Positions 1-12,602 of a stretch of 64,000 nucleotides of DNA are shown piece by piece. Origin of the DNA: Xanthostigma xanthostigma (taxonomy: Eukaryota; Arthropoda; Insecta; Raphidioptera; Raphidiidae); NCBI GenBank assembly GCA_963575645.1, contig OY754471.1, positions 33,054,401-33,118,400 of the forward strand, given 5' to 3'. How positions within the stretch are numbered: position 1 is the first letter of the stretch; each line of letters begins with the position of its first letter. The notes below the pieces were generated by a model. The model had not been told where the DNA came from, made no database searches, and was given only the letters and a program-made list of their open reading frames with translations. The translations under genes and the position numbers were made by a program.

Positions 1-334
1 CTTATGTTGCAATACACGATTTATATAACTTGAAACGCGTCAAAATACAAATCGATGTTCGCAGATCACAGAAATATATTTCGCCACCGCTTCCCCAATC
101 CTATTTGATTCATGTTATGAATAACATTAGAGAAATTCTATAGATTCCGATGAAATAAAGTTTGGTAAACTAAGCGTGTATCAAACACTTTACAATAAAA
201 ATATTAGTTTTTTTTTCTAGATATATAATTTTTAATTAAAAGTTTTGTTTTTATTTTACAGATTTCCTCGGAATTTGTTTGTACTAAAATATGAAATAAT
301 AATTTCTGAAACTAATTAAACATTTATGTAATAA

Positions 335-420
335 CTAGCTTTTACCCGCGTCTTCGCTCGCACCAAATTTGATATTGATAGATCTGTCAGTCAGTCACAA
401 TTTTCTTTTATATATATAGA
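335..420 (-). mobile_element. 86-bp micro-Helitron-like element (family E)
   Basis: Read on the minus strand the segment starts TCTATATATATAAAA and ends AAAAGCTAG. It is flanked by A on the 5' side and T on the 3' side, which is the A|TC...CTAG|T arrangement expected of Helitrons. It contains the GATCTGTCAGTCAGTCA-type block found in the longer family E copies near 9.3 kb and 12.0 kb. It is far too short to code for anything and is a deletion derivative. Confidence 0.5.
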
Positions 421-689
421 TATTATGACTTTTTACAGTTTTTTGTTGCTCGAGTGTAATAAATTTCAAAATTGATGACATTCACATGATCAATGTCCCG
501 AAGAACCTTGAAAACGCGCATTTTCGAATTGATTCGTTTTTAAGTTCTATTCTGGCAGTGTGTGGCATTATTGTTGTTTTTTCTTTTTTTACAAATATGC
601 CAAGTTCACTTCTGTAGTGTGTAGTGTAAAATACACAGTCTTTTTTGTTTTTATACATTTCAAAATATGTGCATTTTTTAACTTACTTT

Positions 690-785
690 TTACGTAATAT
701 GGTGGAAGAACGGGTATAGCGAAGAACTGTATAACTTTCAATCACGAATATTCTGGTATATTTCATTAAAAAAATAAGGAAAAGG
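690..785 (+). repeat. Dispersed 'GAACGGGTATAG' box repeat, copy 1
   Basis: The core GGTGGAAGAACGGGTATAGC is followed by GAAGAACTG and, further on, AATCACGAAT. The same ordered blocks recur at 1240-1330 and 5881-5975, all on the plus strand. The copies share flanks as well as the core (AACTTACT upstream, CTGGTA downstream), so they are copies of one repeat. The class is unknown, and no ends or coding content are visible. Confidence 0.55.
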
Positions 786-1239
786 AATGTGTTTCTTTGT
801 TTTTATACGTCTTCGAATATATGCGTAATAACGGTACTTTATGTATCAAGTTTGTAACGGATTATTTTATGTACGGGCTGTGACATTGTTAAAGCGTAAG
901 AATAGCGAGTTTTAACAGTCATAAAAGCATTACAATCGAGATACATACTACATTTTTGCACATGCCTCCTGTAAAATAGCTAATTTTCACATCATAATAA
1001 GTAAATTTGTAATATTTTTGACTGTTCACGTTCGGTCATTTTAGAATTATATGTGGACTGTTTACGATAGTAACGCCTAATATGCATGTCCCTGTTGTTC
1101 ATAGGAATTTAAATGGCAACTATTACTATTGGATTGGTAAAATCGAATTATTTTTGTTTTATTTTACGCACTAGTGTTAAGAAGGATCATTTTACAACCC
1201 CAATGCAGGCATGAAAAACAGCTGTTTGGTACGGGTTTG

Positions 1240-1330
1240 AGCAAAAATGCATTTTTTTGAACTTACTACTAAGTATGGTGGAAGAACGGGTATAGCGAAG
1301 GATATAATCTGTATTTCTGGTACAACTTTC
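1240..1330 (+). repeat. Dispersed 'GAACGGGTATAG' box repeat, copy 2
   Basis: The core GGTGGAAGAACGGGTATAGC is identical to copy 1. It is preceded by GCATTTTTTTGAACTTACT and followed by a CTGTATTTCTGGTA block. It is more diverged outside the core. Confidence 0.5.
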
Positions 1331-2479
1331 TGCCTTAAATCTTGATTTGTTTTCAACTAATAGAAAATATTCTTTTAGTTAAAAGACTACAACAGTCTAA
1401 ATTTAAGAGAGAAAGCTGCCGAGAATATACAATTTACAAACATTCATTCATTAATATTAGTGAAAGATGAAATCACAGTAGTTACAGAACGTTTTATTTT
1501 TAAAATAAATGTTTAATATAGGTACAATAACATTTCCACCAGTTTATTCGAGATAAAGAACAAAATTCCGATCTAAAAATAAATTCATTTTTAGTTAACA
1601 AATAGTACCGAATAGGAAATGAAATATATTTTCAGCTTTTATTTTGCTTTATTACGCGTTAAAGCTTACAAACTTAACTGTCAAATACGAATATTAGATT
1701 TAAAATACTGATGGCATACTCTTACATCAAATCGAAAGTAATATTTTCATCCTTGTTCATTTCTGCATCACCTCTCCCTATTTTTTGTGATTTGCTGTAA
1801 GGGCTGTTTAAATGGCGACACAAAAAATGATATTATTACAATCTATACTAAAACTATAGAAGAATCGGAACATTTGAAATCAGACCATAAAATTAATTAT
1901 TTCCTGTATTTCATTAATGAAAAGATAAGACTTAACTTGTGATGTAAGATCAGATTTGTTAGTCATATTGGAAAAATTTCAACAACCTTATAAGAAATAG
2001 TTTGCTACAGCCACCGGAAAGTAGAAGATCCTGTTAAGATCTCGGTAGTGACATAGTCTTTCTATAATTAGAATCCTTTTGAAAAATCATTGTGTTGATG
2101 ATTAAAAAAAAATTATATCAAAAATAAAGAGCTCAGGACTTGATTTTTTTGCACAAAAAAACTGTAATATTATGCGACTATAAAGGCCGAATATCAACAT
2201 TTTTAAAAATCTAGTTTACTATGGCTTATAATCTATTTTTTATTTGTCTCTTGTTAATATAACAGGTGTTGAAATGTCCATCTTTTTTGTGTAAAATGAT
2301 TCCCTTAGCACAATTTCCAATTTAATTTTAATACATTTTCTTCCTGTCATAATATAAAAAAAAAGTTCCCAGCATATTGGGAAGTTATTGGAATGGGTCC
2401 GAAAATCAAAATCAAAACATTTAACATATTTTTATGTTTCAAGGTCAAAACACTCTTTTGTATGTATGTACCGTACGAG

Positions 2480-2880
2480 GTCATTTCTTTCTAGCGTGAA
2501 ATCTCGAGAATAAAAAATGATATCGACTATGTTAGAGTGACGCGTAATAACGTAAATATGATCCAATTTTTTTTTAAATCGGTTTAACCGTTTTTTAAAT
2601 CTTGTTTAAACAAAAATACTGCAAAAAGTGAATATTACACGAAATCTGGTAATTGAAAAATGATATCGACTTCTGTGGGATCTTAATCGAAGAGTGTTGA
2701 CGCCAAAATTATTTAAAAAAATCAAAATCACGTTTTTTTTTGTTTAAAAAAACAACGTGGATTTTACACGAAATCTCGCGAATAAGAAATAATTTCAATT
2801 TCGTTGCTATCTATCGAACTGTGTTAAAGTCAATATACTCCGAAATAAATTTTATAAAAATCGCTCCAATCGTTTTTTTC
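2480..2880 (+). repeat. Diverged tandem units of about 130-160 bp
   Basis: Three successive units carry a recognisable 'CGAAATCTCG-GAATAA-AAATGATATCGAC' order (near 2498, 2639 and 2769), each followed by an AAAT...AATCG...TTTTT segment. They are degenerate relative to each other. The function is unknown. Confidence 0.4.
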
Positions 2881-3417
2881 CATTTTGTTTGAACTAAATG
2901 ACTGCAAAAAAGTGAGTAAAAGGATTTATGGGAAAAGAAAATGCTTACTTCTTTGTGTTATCATTATTACAAAATGCATCAGTAACTGAGAAATTGATCT
3001 TGTGAATATTGCGGCCGCTTGTTTGTTTACAAAAACAACTTAGGACGAGAAATAACTTCCTCTTTTAGTGTTTATAAATCAACAACAAATTTACAGCATA
3101 CCAATTTCTATGTATATTGCATGTTACGTATAAGCAGGTGTAATTTAATTTTAAAGTTGAATGTTAAATAATATTCTATATCGGCATCTGTAATATTTTA
3201 ACACTTGTATTCTTTTGTTTCAGGTGAGTCAACACTTTATCATCGTCGTAGACGTACCTACAAAGAAGAGAATCTCTAGGTAAACTTACTTTTTTTTTAA
3301 AGATTATAGACTTTTGTACGTAGGTAGAATATAAATATTGTCCTACGTAATAAATCAATCACATTAACAATAAACATACCAACACTTAATACATACTATA
3401 CCGGTCAAATGACCTGT

Positions 3418-3948
3418 TAGTGATGTGTCGCTCCTGAGTGAGTCGTTCATAATGATCGACTCACTCTGAGCGCCATTGCTCTGTGCTGAACTGTTCTGTA
3501 CTATTGCATTCGTACATTTACAGAGCGTACACAGCGCAGGCCACAGAGGCACTAGTGAATTTTGCACGTACGGAGTTATCTTTGCTGAGTCATTTAATGT
3601 TGAATGACACACTGTAACTTACTGTAATAGTACTAAGCTTATAGTGACTTAACCCATTCACATTGACGTCGTTGCCAAAGATTTAATATTTTAACAATAA
3701 ACATTACTATTGTTAAGCTTTTATTATACTTTATATAGTTTATCCGAAATGCGAATAATATAAGATCAGAATCATATTAAAATGAGCTCAGAGCTGAGTG
3801 TGTGTATTGTGCTGTGCAAGTCTGCACTCTTGTGTAGTGCGTACTGTCTAGTGTCGCTCCTTTGAACGATTCGCTCTGAGCGACTCTTTTTAGTGAGCGG
3901 AGCGCACGGAGCCAGCTCCCAACAAAGAGTCATGTGGACACATCACTA
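3418..3948. mobile_element. hAT-type MITE, copy 1
   Basis: The ends are inverted: TAGTGATGTGTC on the left and GGACACATCACTA on the right. Long internal blocks match the copy at 16011-16629, including CATTTACAGAGCG, TTTTGCACGTACGGAG and AGCCAGCTCCCAA. No clear 8-bp duplication surrounds this copy, unlike the second one, so the flanks may have decayed. The short open frames inside it are not conserved as protein and I do not call them. Confidence 0.65.
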
Positions 3949-4400
3949 ATTCGTATACAGTGCAGCATGTTTGTCCAAGTTATAGATTTATATTTACGAG
4001 TAGAAACTACCTAAACACTGTACACCACATATAACAGGAGATCCCCCTTCACCATAACTCTGTGTGCACTATGCATGTTATATTACACCAAGAATGAGAA
4101 CTATGACAATTATGCAAATTGTTGTAATGTGAAACTCGCGGCTGGACTTGTCGACTGCTCGAACTATGCATCAAACAAAACTATACGTACCATGGTTCAG
4201 GGACAGATGGGGTAGACCATCTGTGTTACGGGTGTCAAATTAAAATTTTCATGTTTGACTTAAATAATTTTCCATATAGTTAAACAGTATTTCAAAAACA
4301 GCACACTCTAAGTAAAATAATTAATATCTGGTTACATTTTTGAAGCCTAATGTGCACTTGAAATATTCAAACATTTGAATATATTTTTTAATCTTATTGA

Positions 4401-4867
4401 TTTCCGGGCTTGTAGGCCGTGGTCTATTGGTATTTCTACCTTTAGTTTCGTCTACATCCAAGGAGGTGTGGCAGCCGGCGAAGTGTCCCTCCAGGCGGCT
4501 CACAGCTAAGTGTGTCGACGACTGTTGTTCTCCCTTTTTTATGCTCAGTGTGCTCTGCTTTTCTGTGATTGGTATGGCTTACTGCTGGTGTCCAGGTTTT
4601 ACTTAGATTGGGAAGAAGAAAGCTTGAATTTGGACACCAGCACTGAGCAATACCAATCCATTGAGTGGAACGACCAACCACTGAAAAGCAAACTACGACC
4701 GAGTAGAGAACACTAGCACGTTAAGCATAAAAAAATGGAGAACGACAGTCATCTAAGGATTTGTGAGATGCCTAGAAGAACACTTTTTCCGCTGCAACAT
4801 CGCCTTTGATAATTTTTACCGTTGTTGTAGACAAATACCAATGGACCACGGCCTAAAAGCTCGGAAA
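4401..4867. mobile_element. Fold-back element, about 465 bp
   Basis: The terminal inverted repeats begin TTTCCGGGCTT (left) and TTTCCGAGCTT (right, reversed) and continue through TAGGCCGTGGTC. A second, inner inverted segment pairs 4518-4545 (GACTGTTGTTCTCC) with 4735-4755 (GGAGAACGACAGTC). No transposase fragment is visible, and overlapping open frames on both strands reflect the symmetry. The superfamily is not assigned. Confidence 0.6.
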
Positions 4868-5091
4868 CAAAGATTTGGAACAACACCGGCCGTGAAAGCC
4901 TACACACTTGGATTCGAATAATCAATATTTTGAACAGTCGAAACTGAATTGTTTAATAAAAATGGATAGATGAAAATATTTACATAAAATAAATAACAAC
5001 AATAAATTTTGGATAATACATACAGTTGAAATTAATATTTATTCAATAAATAAAGAATGATGTAGGACGTAGGTAGATTATAGAATTATTG

Positions 5092-5632
<541 letters not shown>

Positions 5633-5880
5633 AGTCTATACTCATAACACCTATTTGAAAATTAACTTCTAGAATAATTTCCTACGTTATGCTTTTTTTT
5701 ATTTTATTGAAACTTAAATTGTTAATAAACAATTATTGAATTATCAATTACGTAACCTTCCAATATTCGTTTAGAAACGTAAACAAATATTCGAATATTC
5801 AAATCTTAGATTAACGTCAGAATAGAAATCTTCAAATAAATAAAATATCGAGCAATTTTTATATCTAAATTTCAGAATAA

Positions 5881-5975
5881 TATGTGCATTTTTTAACTTA
5901 CTTATTACGTATTCTGGTGGAAGAACGGGTATAGTGAAGAACTGGATATCTGGTATAACTTTTAATCACGAATCT
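5881..5975 (+). repeat. Dispersed 'GAACGGGTATAG' box repeat, copy 3
   Basis: It contains GTGGAAGAACGGGTATAG followed by TGAAGAACTGGATATCTGGT and AATCACGAAT, the same block order as copies at 690 and 1240. Confidence 0.55.
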
Positions 5976-5983
5976 AGTACAAG

Positions 5984-6059
5984 AAATTATAAAATTATAA
6001 TTCAATATCTCAATAAATGACGTCATTTATTGAGATATTGAATTATAATTTTATAATTT
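5984..6059. repeat. Perfect 76-bp palindrome centred on TGACGTCA
   Basis: The arms are 38 bp each, without mismatch or spacer. The centre is AATGACGTCATT, a consensus CRE/CREB-type octamer. The arms are AT-rich. Such perfect palindromes usually mark very young or assembly-sensitive fold-backs. Immediately downstream is the CAATTGGTCGATAATTTTA block of family B, so it may sit at the edge of a family B fragment. Confidence 0.8.
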
Positions 6060-7464
6060 TTTTTCAATATACAGTCTGAAACAATTGGTCGATAATTTTA
6101 TTTATTTGAAAATATTCGAATAAGTACATTAAATTGAAAAATTCCAAGCCCAAATTGAAATGTTCCTCAAATATCTGGTGCACAAACTACGATGAATTTT
6201 TTTTAACAATAAACAGTTAATTTATAAAATATGCTATTACCAAACACTTTCAGTAGAAATTAGACAAATAATACAAGCATACAAACATATACTCGAATTG
6301 ATAACCTCTTTTAAAGTCAATAAAAAGTGAATGTGTTAAATAAATAGTATCGAACATCCGTGGTAAATGATCAATTTCTGCAACGAAAATATTTATTTAT
6401 AATTTATTAACGCGTTTAACGAACCGTCGCTATCAGTGATGTGAAGATTATAGAGCAACCTTTTATTTTCCGTGTCGGTTTAATGTTGACGATCATCGTC
6501 AAGTGGTTTGTCGACAGCATCTTACACCGTATCCCAAACACATACGTCAGCGTATGTGCAACGATTTTTTAAAAGAAAAGATTTACAAAAAGTTTTTCCA
6601 TGAATTAAGACACTGACGAACAAAATAAAAATCTACTAATGTGCAATAAAACATTGTTTTTTGTTTTTGTTTTGTTAAAATTAATAAAACACACAGTCCA
6701 TAACAATATAAGTGATAATTTTTGTTATAAAAAATCAAAATTCGAAGCATGCAAACTCTTTCATTTCACATTTATTTTATTCTTCATCGATTAATTTTTT
6801 TCAAAAACTGTCAGCTAATACCTTAGATTTTGTCCCAAGTAACCAAGTGTAACAAAACTGTTCTTGTATGTGGTGGAAAAGATTTATTTACAACAGTGAA
6901 ACGTTAACAAAACAAATAAACAAACAAACTAAAAGCACTTCTCTATGACGTAACAGAAACGAGACAACAAATTCTAGCTAAGATAAGATAAGGTAAAATT
7001 TATTAGAAAAATTATACATATTATGTACAGAAAAATAAAACAATTTCTTAGGCAGCGTTCCTAAATACCTGCTGCTTCACTAAACAAAAAACAAAAGACT
7101 ATTAATACAGAACCAACAGTGATTTGAATTGATGCATTTTGACTTTTTTTTAATTCTAGCTAATAAAATAAAAGAATAATCAATAAAGAATACAAAGTCA
7201 CTATTTATGTACACTAAACACTACATATATGACTATATACAAGAGATTAATTATGTTAAACTAGATTTATATAATTTCAATCAATGGTCTATTAAACACT
7301 TCGCACTAGTTATTTCGCGCACTGTTTATTTATACAGTTAATTTATTTATTTATTGCGAAAAAATAACTAATAATTTAGAGTGATGATGATCCTCTTTAA
7401 ATGTTGGAAGATTAAAGGATGAATCCTGGTGGCATAGGATCGATGAACTAAGCAAATACTGAGG
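6060..7464. other. Gene-free AT-rich stretch
   Basis: The first about 50 bp is a family B terminal fragment (CTGAAACAATTGGTCGATAA). From about 6853 (TGTAACAAAACT) to about 7330 there is a diverged copy of the repeat annotated at 19402-20192. No coding frame is visible. Confidence 0.5.
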
Positions 7465-7708
7465 GTTTTTTTAATAGCATTTTATTGTCTGACGTTTCGG
7501 CAAACTTTATGCCATCTTCGGGAATCAATGCTGTCTGTTTTCTCAGTATTGTTGTTATGTATAAAATAAATTAAAATAAAAAATGTCATCAACGGGTATT
7601 AATTATTATTTTATACATAACAACAATACTGAGAAAACAGACAGCATTGATTCTCCGAAGATGGCATAAAGTTTGCCGAAACGTCAGACAATAAAATGCT
7701 ATAAAAAA
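7465..7708. mobile_element. Fold-back element, family A
   Basis: The inverted arms are about 95 bp: TTAATAGCATTTTATTGTCTG on the left matches the reverse complement of the right end. The loop of about 50 bp lies near 7562-7602. Each arm contains the module (C)CGAAGAT-GGCA-loop-TGCC-GAAACGTCAGAC. The left arm carries it on the minus strand (7491-7522) and the right arm on the plus strand (7653-7687). The arms are nearly identical, so the element is recent or maintained by conversion. Confidence 0.7.
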
Positions 7709-7805
7709 CATTATATGAATGAATGAATGATTCATTCTAACATTATCATTCGTGCATTCTATTAGATAATAAATAACTTAATACTAATTAATTTTTATAT
7801 TTTTT

Positions 7806-7960
7806 AGATTTTTCTGAAGAAGATCCAAAGCCGGATCGAAACGTCATCCTTTGTTACTTTGATTTATATTTTTATATAATTTTTGTAAATATATTATGGT
7901 CTGAAAAAAATTGGTCGACAATTTTATTTATTTTTAAACTACTATTGTAGTGGCAATATT
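7806..7960 (+). repeat. Family B fold-back fragment (right half)
   Basis: The fragment contains CTGAAGAAGATCC-AAAGCC-GGATCGAAACGTCA (7814-7846), followed by TATGGTCTGAAAAAAATTGG and GTCGACAATTTTATTTATTT. This is the same order as the right arm of the complete copy at 16877-17264. The left arm is absent. Confidence 0.6.
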
Positions 7961-8516
7961 TTACTTCAGCACTATATAAAATATACGTTTTTCCTCTTTT
8001 TAGAAAAATTTTGCTATATTATACCGACGGCTTCTGCTGTTGACGCACCGCCAACTCTTAACGTCATGTCTAATGCACCAGCTGTCAGGGTTCCTAAATC
8101 TTTCAATAAGCGTTTTTTTTTTTACATTAAGTAAACTTGAAAGCATAAATAGAAGAAAACAAGGCGACATCTTCAGTCTTCACTGCTCTGACCTCTTTTT
8201 GTATTATCTTTAAACTTTTTCTTTTTAATCACAAAAGAAGTCTCAATTTTTTTAATTTGAATGACGCTTATATGCTGTTTTATTTTTGTAACACAGAATT
8301 TGGCGTTTGGAAATCATTTAAACAAAAATATAAATTATAATTTACGTACAGGTCTTTATATTCCTAACTGTAGTCAAAAGTAAAAACAATTATTAATAGC
8401 CCAAAGTTTCTACAGCTAGGTACTTGACTTCCACCACGTATGTGTCTAAATTAGTCCACCGTGGAAAGAAAAGAATGATTATGAGTTAGTATCAACAGAA
8501 AGGAGATAAATAACAT
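7961..8516. other. Gene-free stretch
   Basis: Non-coding AT-rich DNA. I see no repeat pairing or coding frame that I can support. Confidence 0.5.
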
Positions 8517-8836
8517 TTTCTTCATACCTTGATCAAAAGTGCATACTTTCGGCATCAATTGTAAGGCAGAAAGTCTAACATTTACTCCTTGATGAGATTA
8601 CACGCACCAATGCGGGAAGTTCGTACGTCCGGGCAAAAGTAAAGCAAAAACAACCAATCAACGGGTGTTTAGATGTCGTTCCCATAGCAACCCTATTACA
8701 TTTCAGCTAATAGTCGCGAACAGCTGTCATTCGTGTTTTTACTCCAAAGCTGTTTGCTTACAATTTACGTGTTTTCATGTAATTAATTACTTAATGTATT
8801 TAGTAAGCGTGCTTACGACTGAGGTATGAAGAAAAC
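8517..8836. mobile_element. MITE family F, copy 1
   Basis: The ends are TTTTCTTCATACCT (left) and AGGTATGAAGAAAA (right). The interior matches the copy at 59979-60317 over its length, for example CATACTTTCGGC, GCAGAAAGTCTAACATTTAC and GCTAATAGTCGCGAACAGCT. The target duplication is not clear. In both copies the right side is followed by the same GTATACACCACA fold-back segment, so the mobile unit may be larger than these ends. Confidence 0.65.
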
Positions 8837-8838
8837 AG

Positions 8839-8935
8839 TATACACCACACTGGCCGAAAGTGTGATATCCTTGCAATTCGCGCCATGATGCCCTCAAACG
8901 CCTCAGGAATCATGGCGCACATTCTCGACGTAAAC
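8839..8935. repeat. Palindromic segment attached to MITE F
   Basis: It begins AGTATACACCACACTGGCCG and contains a GCGCCATGATGCC / GGCATCATGGCGC-like inverted pair. The same segment, with fuller arms, follows the second MITE F copy at 60316-60450. Confidence 0.5.
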
Positions 8936-8938
8936 CCC

Positions 8939-9336
8939 CATAATGAATTTCAAAATTGATAAGGTTTACGTGACTAACGTCCTGACAAATCTTGAAAATG
9001 ACACCCATGTTGAGTTTTAGACTACTTACCTCTTTTCACCCTCTGAAGAGGTCGTTTTTGAAAAAGCATAAAACACGTGTTTATTTATTTTTATACAGGA
9101 GTAATCCTGCGCATTTTCGAATTGATACATCTACCTTATATGATTTCTCCATGCAAATTTTTAATCCAAGTTACACCCTTTTAGAGACTAAATTTTCAAA
9201 AATTCGTTCTTAGCGGATGCCTACGTCATAATAACTATCTGAGTGCCAAATTTCAGCCCAATCCGTCAAGTGATTTAAGCGGTGCGTTGATAGATCAGTC
9301 AATCAGTCACGGTTTCCTTTTATATATTTCGATACT
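8939..9336 (-). mobile_element. Helitron-like element, family E, truncated copy
   Basis: On the minus strand the 5' end is TCGAAATATATAAAAGGAAA followed by CCGTGACTGATTGACTGATC and TATCAACGCACCGCTT. The interior matches the plus-strand copy at 11964-12490, including GATGTATCAATTCGAAAATG and CGCAGGATTACTCCTG. The CTAG end is missing here. The short open frame inside is not retained in the other copy and is not called. Confidence 0.5.
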
Positions 9337-9339
9337 AGC

Positions 9340-9710
9340 GTATAAATTGCAACAATTTTGAGCCCTGTTCGGTGTTCTAATGACATCAGTCTGTAGGGCA
9401 GAATCTTTTTGAGGGATAACGCCTGGCGGTCGATAGTCAGTTGAGTTGTGGTGTTTGGGGAGAGATGTCGTTACTCCGGGGGGTTTGTCTAACGCCTCAG
9501 TAGCTGCTGCTGAATGCATGCCCACCTTCAGGCGTTGTCGTCGCCACCCTCCGGTGTTGATGTATGATGTTCATTTTGTGTGTTACTGGCTATTAATAGC
9601 CTATCCTATCACTGACGTGTCGTTGCTACATCAACTAACTGCGGAGTGTGTGGACTATCAAGGGCCTTATTTGGGAGCGAATAATGCAGGGTGATCCCTG
9701 ACCTTGAAAT
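9340..9710. other. GC-richer unassigned segment
   Basis: This stretch is clearly less AT-rich than its surroundings. It has open frames on both strands (for example 9446-9694 plus, 9307-9525 minus) that resemble no family I recognise. Composition suggests an imported repeat rather than a gene. I see no ends. Confidence 0.35.
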
Positions 9711-11155
9711 GAAAACAAGAAGATTTATTAAAGAGAAAATATATTTTCATTCTAAAGTATTTGTGGCTTCACTAAAATCTATAAAAATGAAACAGTGTGT
9801 TTATGATAGCTAAAATACGAGACGTAAGTTCGTGATGTCAGATTCTCTATAGTCAATATAGTGTCCACAACATACTCCGTCTATCGTTGTTCCAGATCTT
9901 GCAGTGATTTACTTTGTAAGGAGTAGGACGATCGATTTTCTCCTTTCCTCGACCTCTCTTTACTTGGAGAAACCTCTTCCCAGACTCGATGAGCCGTAGG
10001 TTAAAATCTCCTTGAAATTTTATAAAACAATTACCTCATCCAATCAGTTCAAAATTTTTCTAATCATATTTGGTTACATATACGAGGCCATAGAAACCTT
10101 ACATTATGTGTTATAATAATAATCGGCTATTTGTATTTTATTTTTAAATTGCCTTAAAATGTTCATATTGTAGTATTATAGCCCACATGAATTTTTATTT
10201 TGCTGTAATCGTTTTATAGGATAAAATAACACTTTAAATTTGAAATATAGTTATAAGCTGGCTCGAAATCACAAGTCGCCATGTTTACCTACTGTGACGT
10301 CATTCTTGTAGTACATAAACAAGTGCAAATAAGGTTCGGTATCGCTTACACGAGGCTCGTTTAGTGTTTACTGACGTGTGTATGTGCTTCTGCAGATGTA
10401 TGTGTGTTAATTACAAAACATTGTTCGAAGTTGTCACCATTTTGTTGCGTACCTACATCTTAGCCATGCTTCTGTACATGCTTGTAGTAGCGATAAGGGC
10501 CTTCCGCGAATTATTTAGGATGCATTTCTGCTTCGTGCTGTCATTTCTTCGCGTATGTTAACCCGGCTTTTATATTAATTTAAAAATTTTAATTACACTT
10601 TGAAAGGCTATTTCTCTCTTATTTTTGAGTTTTGATAAAAAAGTTACTGAAAATATTTGTTCGTCTATTTGATTTTTACACGCTGTTAAAAAAGAAGAAT
10701 CAACTTAAAAATCATTCTGTATATAGATATTTTATTGGCACGTATTATTTTACTTTGTTACTTGCTTAAGTATTGCATATTATTCAAATGTTCTCCTCGA
10801 TGTATAATCTAAAACCCCCTTGTGTAACTAATTCCGTAATGATGTGAACGATCTCATAAACCGTTCACATAATAATAGAGAATAATTTCTCATTTCGTCG
10901 AAAATTGTTCGTTCGCGCTCGCTATGAGACTGGTTGCGTTATAATAGATTTTAGCGCGACCTTATATATCGGAAGACTTCGAAGATGTCAAGCTCATTAT
11001 CTATCAAATTTTGTACTGATTGATCATTGCAGTAAAAAGCGGAGAAGCGGCCGTATATAATATGACGGCGTTACAAAGCGACTCGAAAAAATTACATTTT
11101 TGCTGAAAGCAACACAGAGCACGGTGGATTTTGAAGAAACTATCTAGGTGATATA
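9711..11155. other. Gene-free stretch
   Basis: AT-rich and non-coding as far as I can see. The 65-codon frame at 10364-10561 is Cys/Met/Leu-rich and has no recognisable motif. I do not call it a gene. Confidence 0.5.
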
Positions 11156-11702
11156 AAAAGACCAGCACCAACCTTATGGGATTTGGTTCTCCGTTAAATT
11201 GATCGAAAATGGTTTTATTTTATAGTTTAAAGGTCACTAAGAAAAAGTGTCAATAGGCGCATAGCCTAAAAACCAATAGATTTTTAGCTACAGATATGTT
11301 TAGCGAGATTTTAGATATAAGGATATATCCATTGAATTCACAAACATGTTCCATGTTCAACTTTTGTGCTTTTTTTAGAAATAGAAAAATATTCGAAAAT
11401 TAGGTAATGTTAGAAGGTGTCACCCTGTATAAAATAATAATGTCATATTTGGATTCAGAGCACTCGAAACCATATTTCAGGAACTTAGGATTTTCGAAGA
11501 TTGTGCAAATTCAATGGATATCTGTCTATAGTCTATCTTAAACTCGCGAAAAGTATTTATTATGTAGCTAAAAATACATTCGTTTTTCGGCTATGGGGCC
11601 CCATGAACACTGTTTCTTAGTGACCTTTAAACTACAAAATAAAACCATTTTCGATCAATTTAACCGAGAACCAAATCCCATAAGGTTTGTGCGGAGTCCT
11701 TT
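11156..11702. mobile_element. MITE family G, copy 1 (uninterrupted)
   Basis: The terminal inverted repeats are long: left AACCTTATGGGATTTGGTTC (11169) and right GAACCAAATCCCATAAGGTT, continuing inward through TTAAATTGATCGAAAATGG and TTTTATAGTTTAAAGGTCAC. This copy is the key to the nested region at 29.5-38.3 kb. It shows the empty target for both the Helitron and the long-TIR element that interrupt copy 2. No coding content. Confidence 0.7.
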
Positions 11703-11963
11703 AGTGTGCCGAGCAACGGAATTGACCGCTATTGTGTTAATAATATTGACATTTTAGTACATAGTACAGCCAATTACAGTGAACACTCATTAGTGTGATA
11801 AATCGTTAATTTGAAACGGTTTCATTAATACTGCTTACATTTTAACGTGTGAAGGTAAATGATGTCATTTATATGGAAGTGTGAATTTGTTTTCAAATGA
11901 TGCATTTCAATTTTTCATATATTCAGGGAATGATTCAGTGTCACGTGTCTTTCAGTATAGTAA

Positions 11964-12490
11964 TCTAAATATATAAAAGGAAACCGTGAGCGAGTGACTG
12001 ACTGACTGATCTATCAACGCACAGCTCAAACCAATGAACGTATTGGGCTGAAATTTGGCACAGAGATTGTTATTATCACGTAGGCATTCGCTGAGAACAT
12101 ATTTTTGAAAATTCAGCCCCTAAAAGGGTGTAACGAGGGTTCAAAATTTGCATGGAGAAATCATATGAGATTGATGTATCAATTCGAAAATGCGCAGGAT
12201 TACTCCTGTCGACAAATAAATAAACGCGTGTTTCATGCATTTTTAAAAACAACCCCTTCATGAGAGTGAAAACAGGTAAATAGTCTAAAAATCAATACGG
12301 GTGTCATTTTCAAGGTTTGTTGGGAAGTTGATCATGTGAATGTCTTCAATTTTGAAATTTATTACAATTGAACAATAAAAAAATTCTAAAAAGTCATCTA
12401 GTTGATAACTTTTTAGGAAACCACGACTGACTGACTGACTGATCTATCAACATCAAACTTGACGTGAGCGAAGCCACAGGCAAAAGCTAT
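11964..12490 (+). mobile_element. Helitron-like element, family E
   Basis: The 5' end is A|TCTAAATATATAAAAGGAAA, followed by the GACTGACTGACTGATCTATC block. The 3' end reads GGCAAAAGCTAT|T, one base off the CTAG|T consensus. The interior is shared with the minus-strand copy at 8939-9336. It is non-autonomous, with no Rep/helicase sequence. Its last about 107 bp are duplicated in tandem directly downstream. Confidence 0.5.
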
Positions 12491-12602
12491 TAATATTATA
12501 AATTGTTCAAAATGATTTTTTAGGAAACCACGACTGACTGACTGACTGATCTATCAACATCAAACTTGACGCGAGCGAAGCCACGGGCAAAAGCTATTAA
12601 TA
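12415..12602 (+). repeat. 107-bp tandem duplication of Helitron E 3' end
   Basis: AGGAAACCACGACTGACTG begins at 12415 and again at 12522. Each unit runs through ATCTATCAACATCAAACTTG to AAGCTATTAATATTATAAAT. The units differ at only a few bases (GACGTGAGCG versus GACGCGAGCG), so the duplication is recent. It ends in a long T tract. Confidence 0.8.

Larger units (their letters stand above)
421..3417. other. Gene-free AT-rich stretch
   Basis: No coding frame of substance is visible on either strand. The stretch holds two copies of the GGTGGAAGAACGGGTATAG box repeat and, near 2.48-2.88 kb, diverged tandem units. Near 460-540 there is a short segment resembling family E Helitron interior (CATTTTCGAATTGATTCG). 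Otherwise I see nothing in it. Confidence 0.6.

Noticed and set aside
3364..3612. 82-codon minus-strand frame and its relative at 16156-16338
   Set aside because: Both lie inside copies of the same hAT MITE. The shared peptide reflects shared DNA and the frames are not equally preserved.
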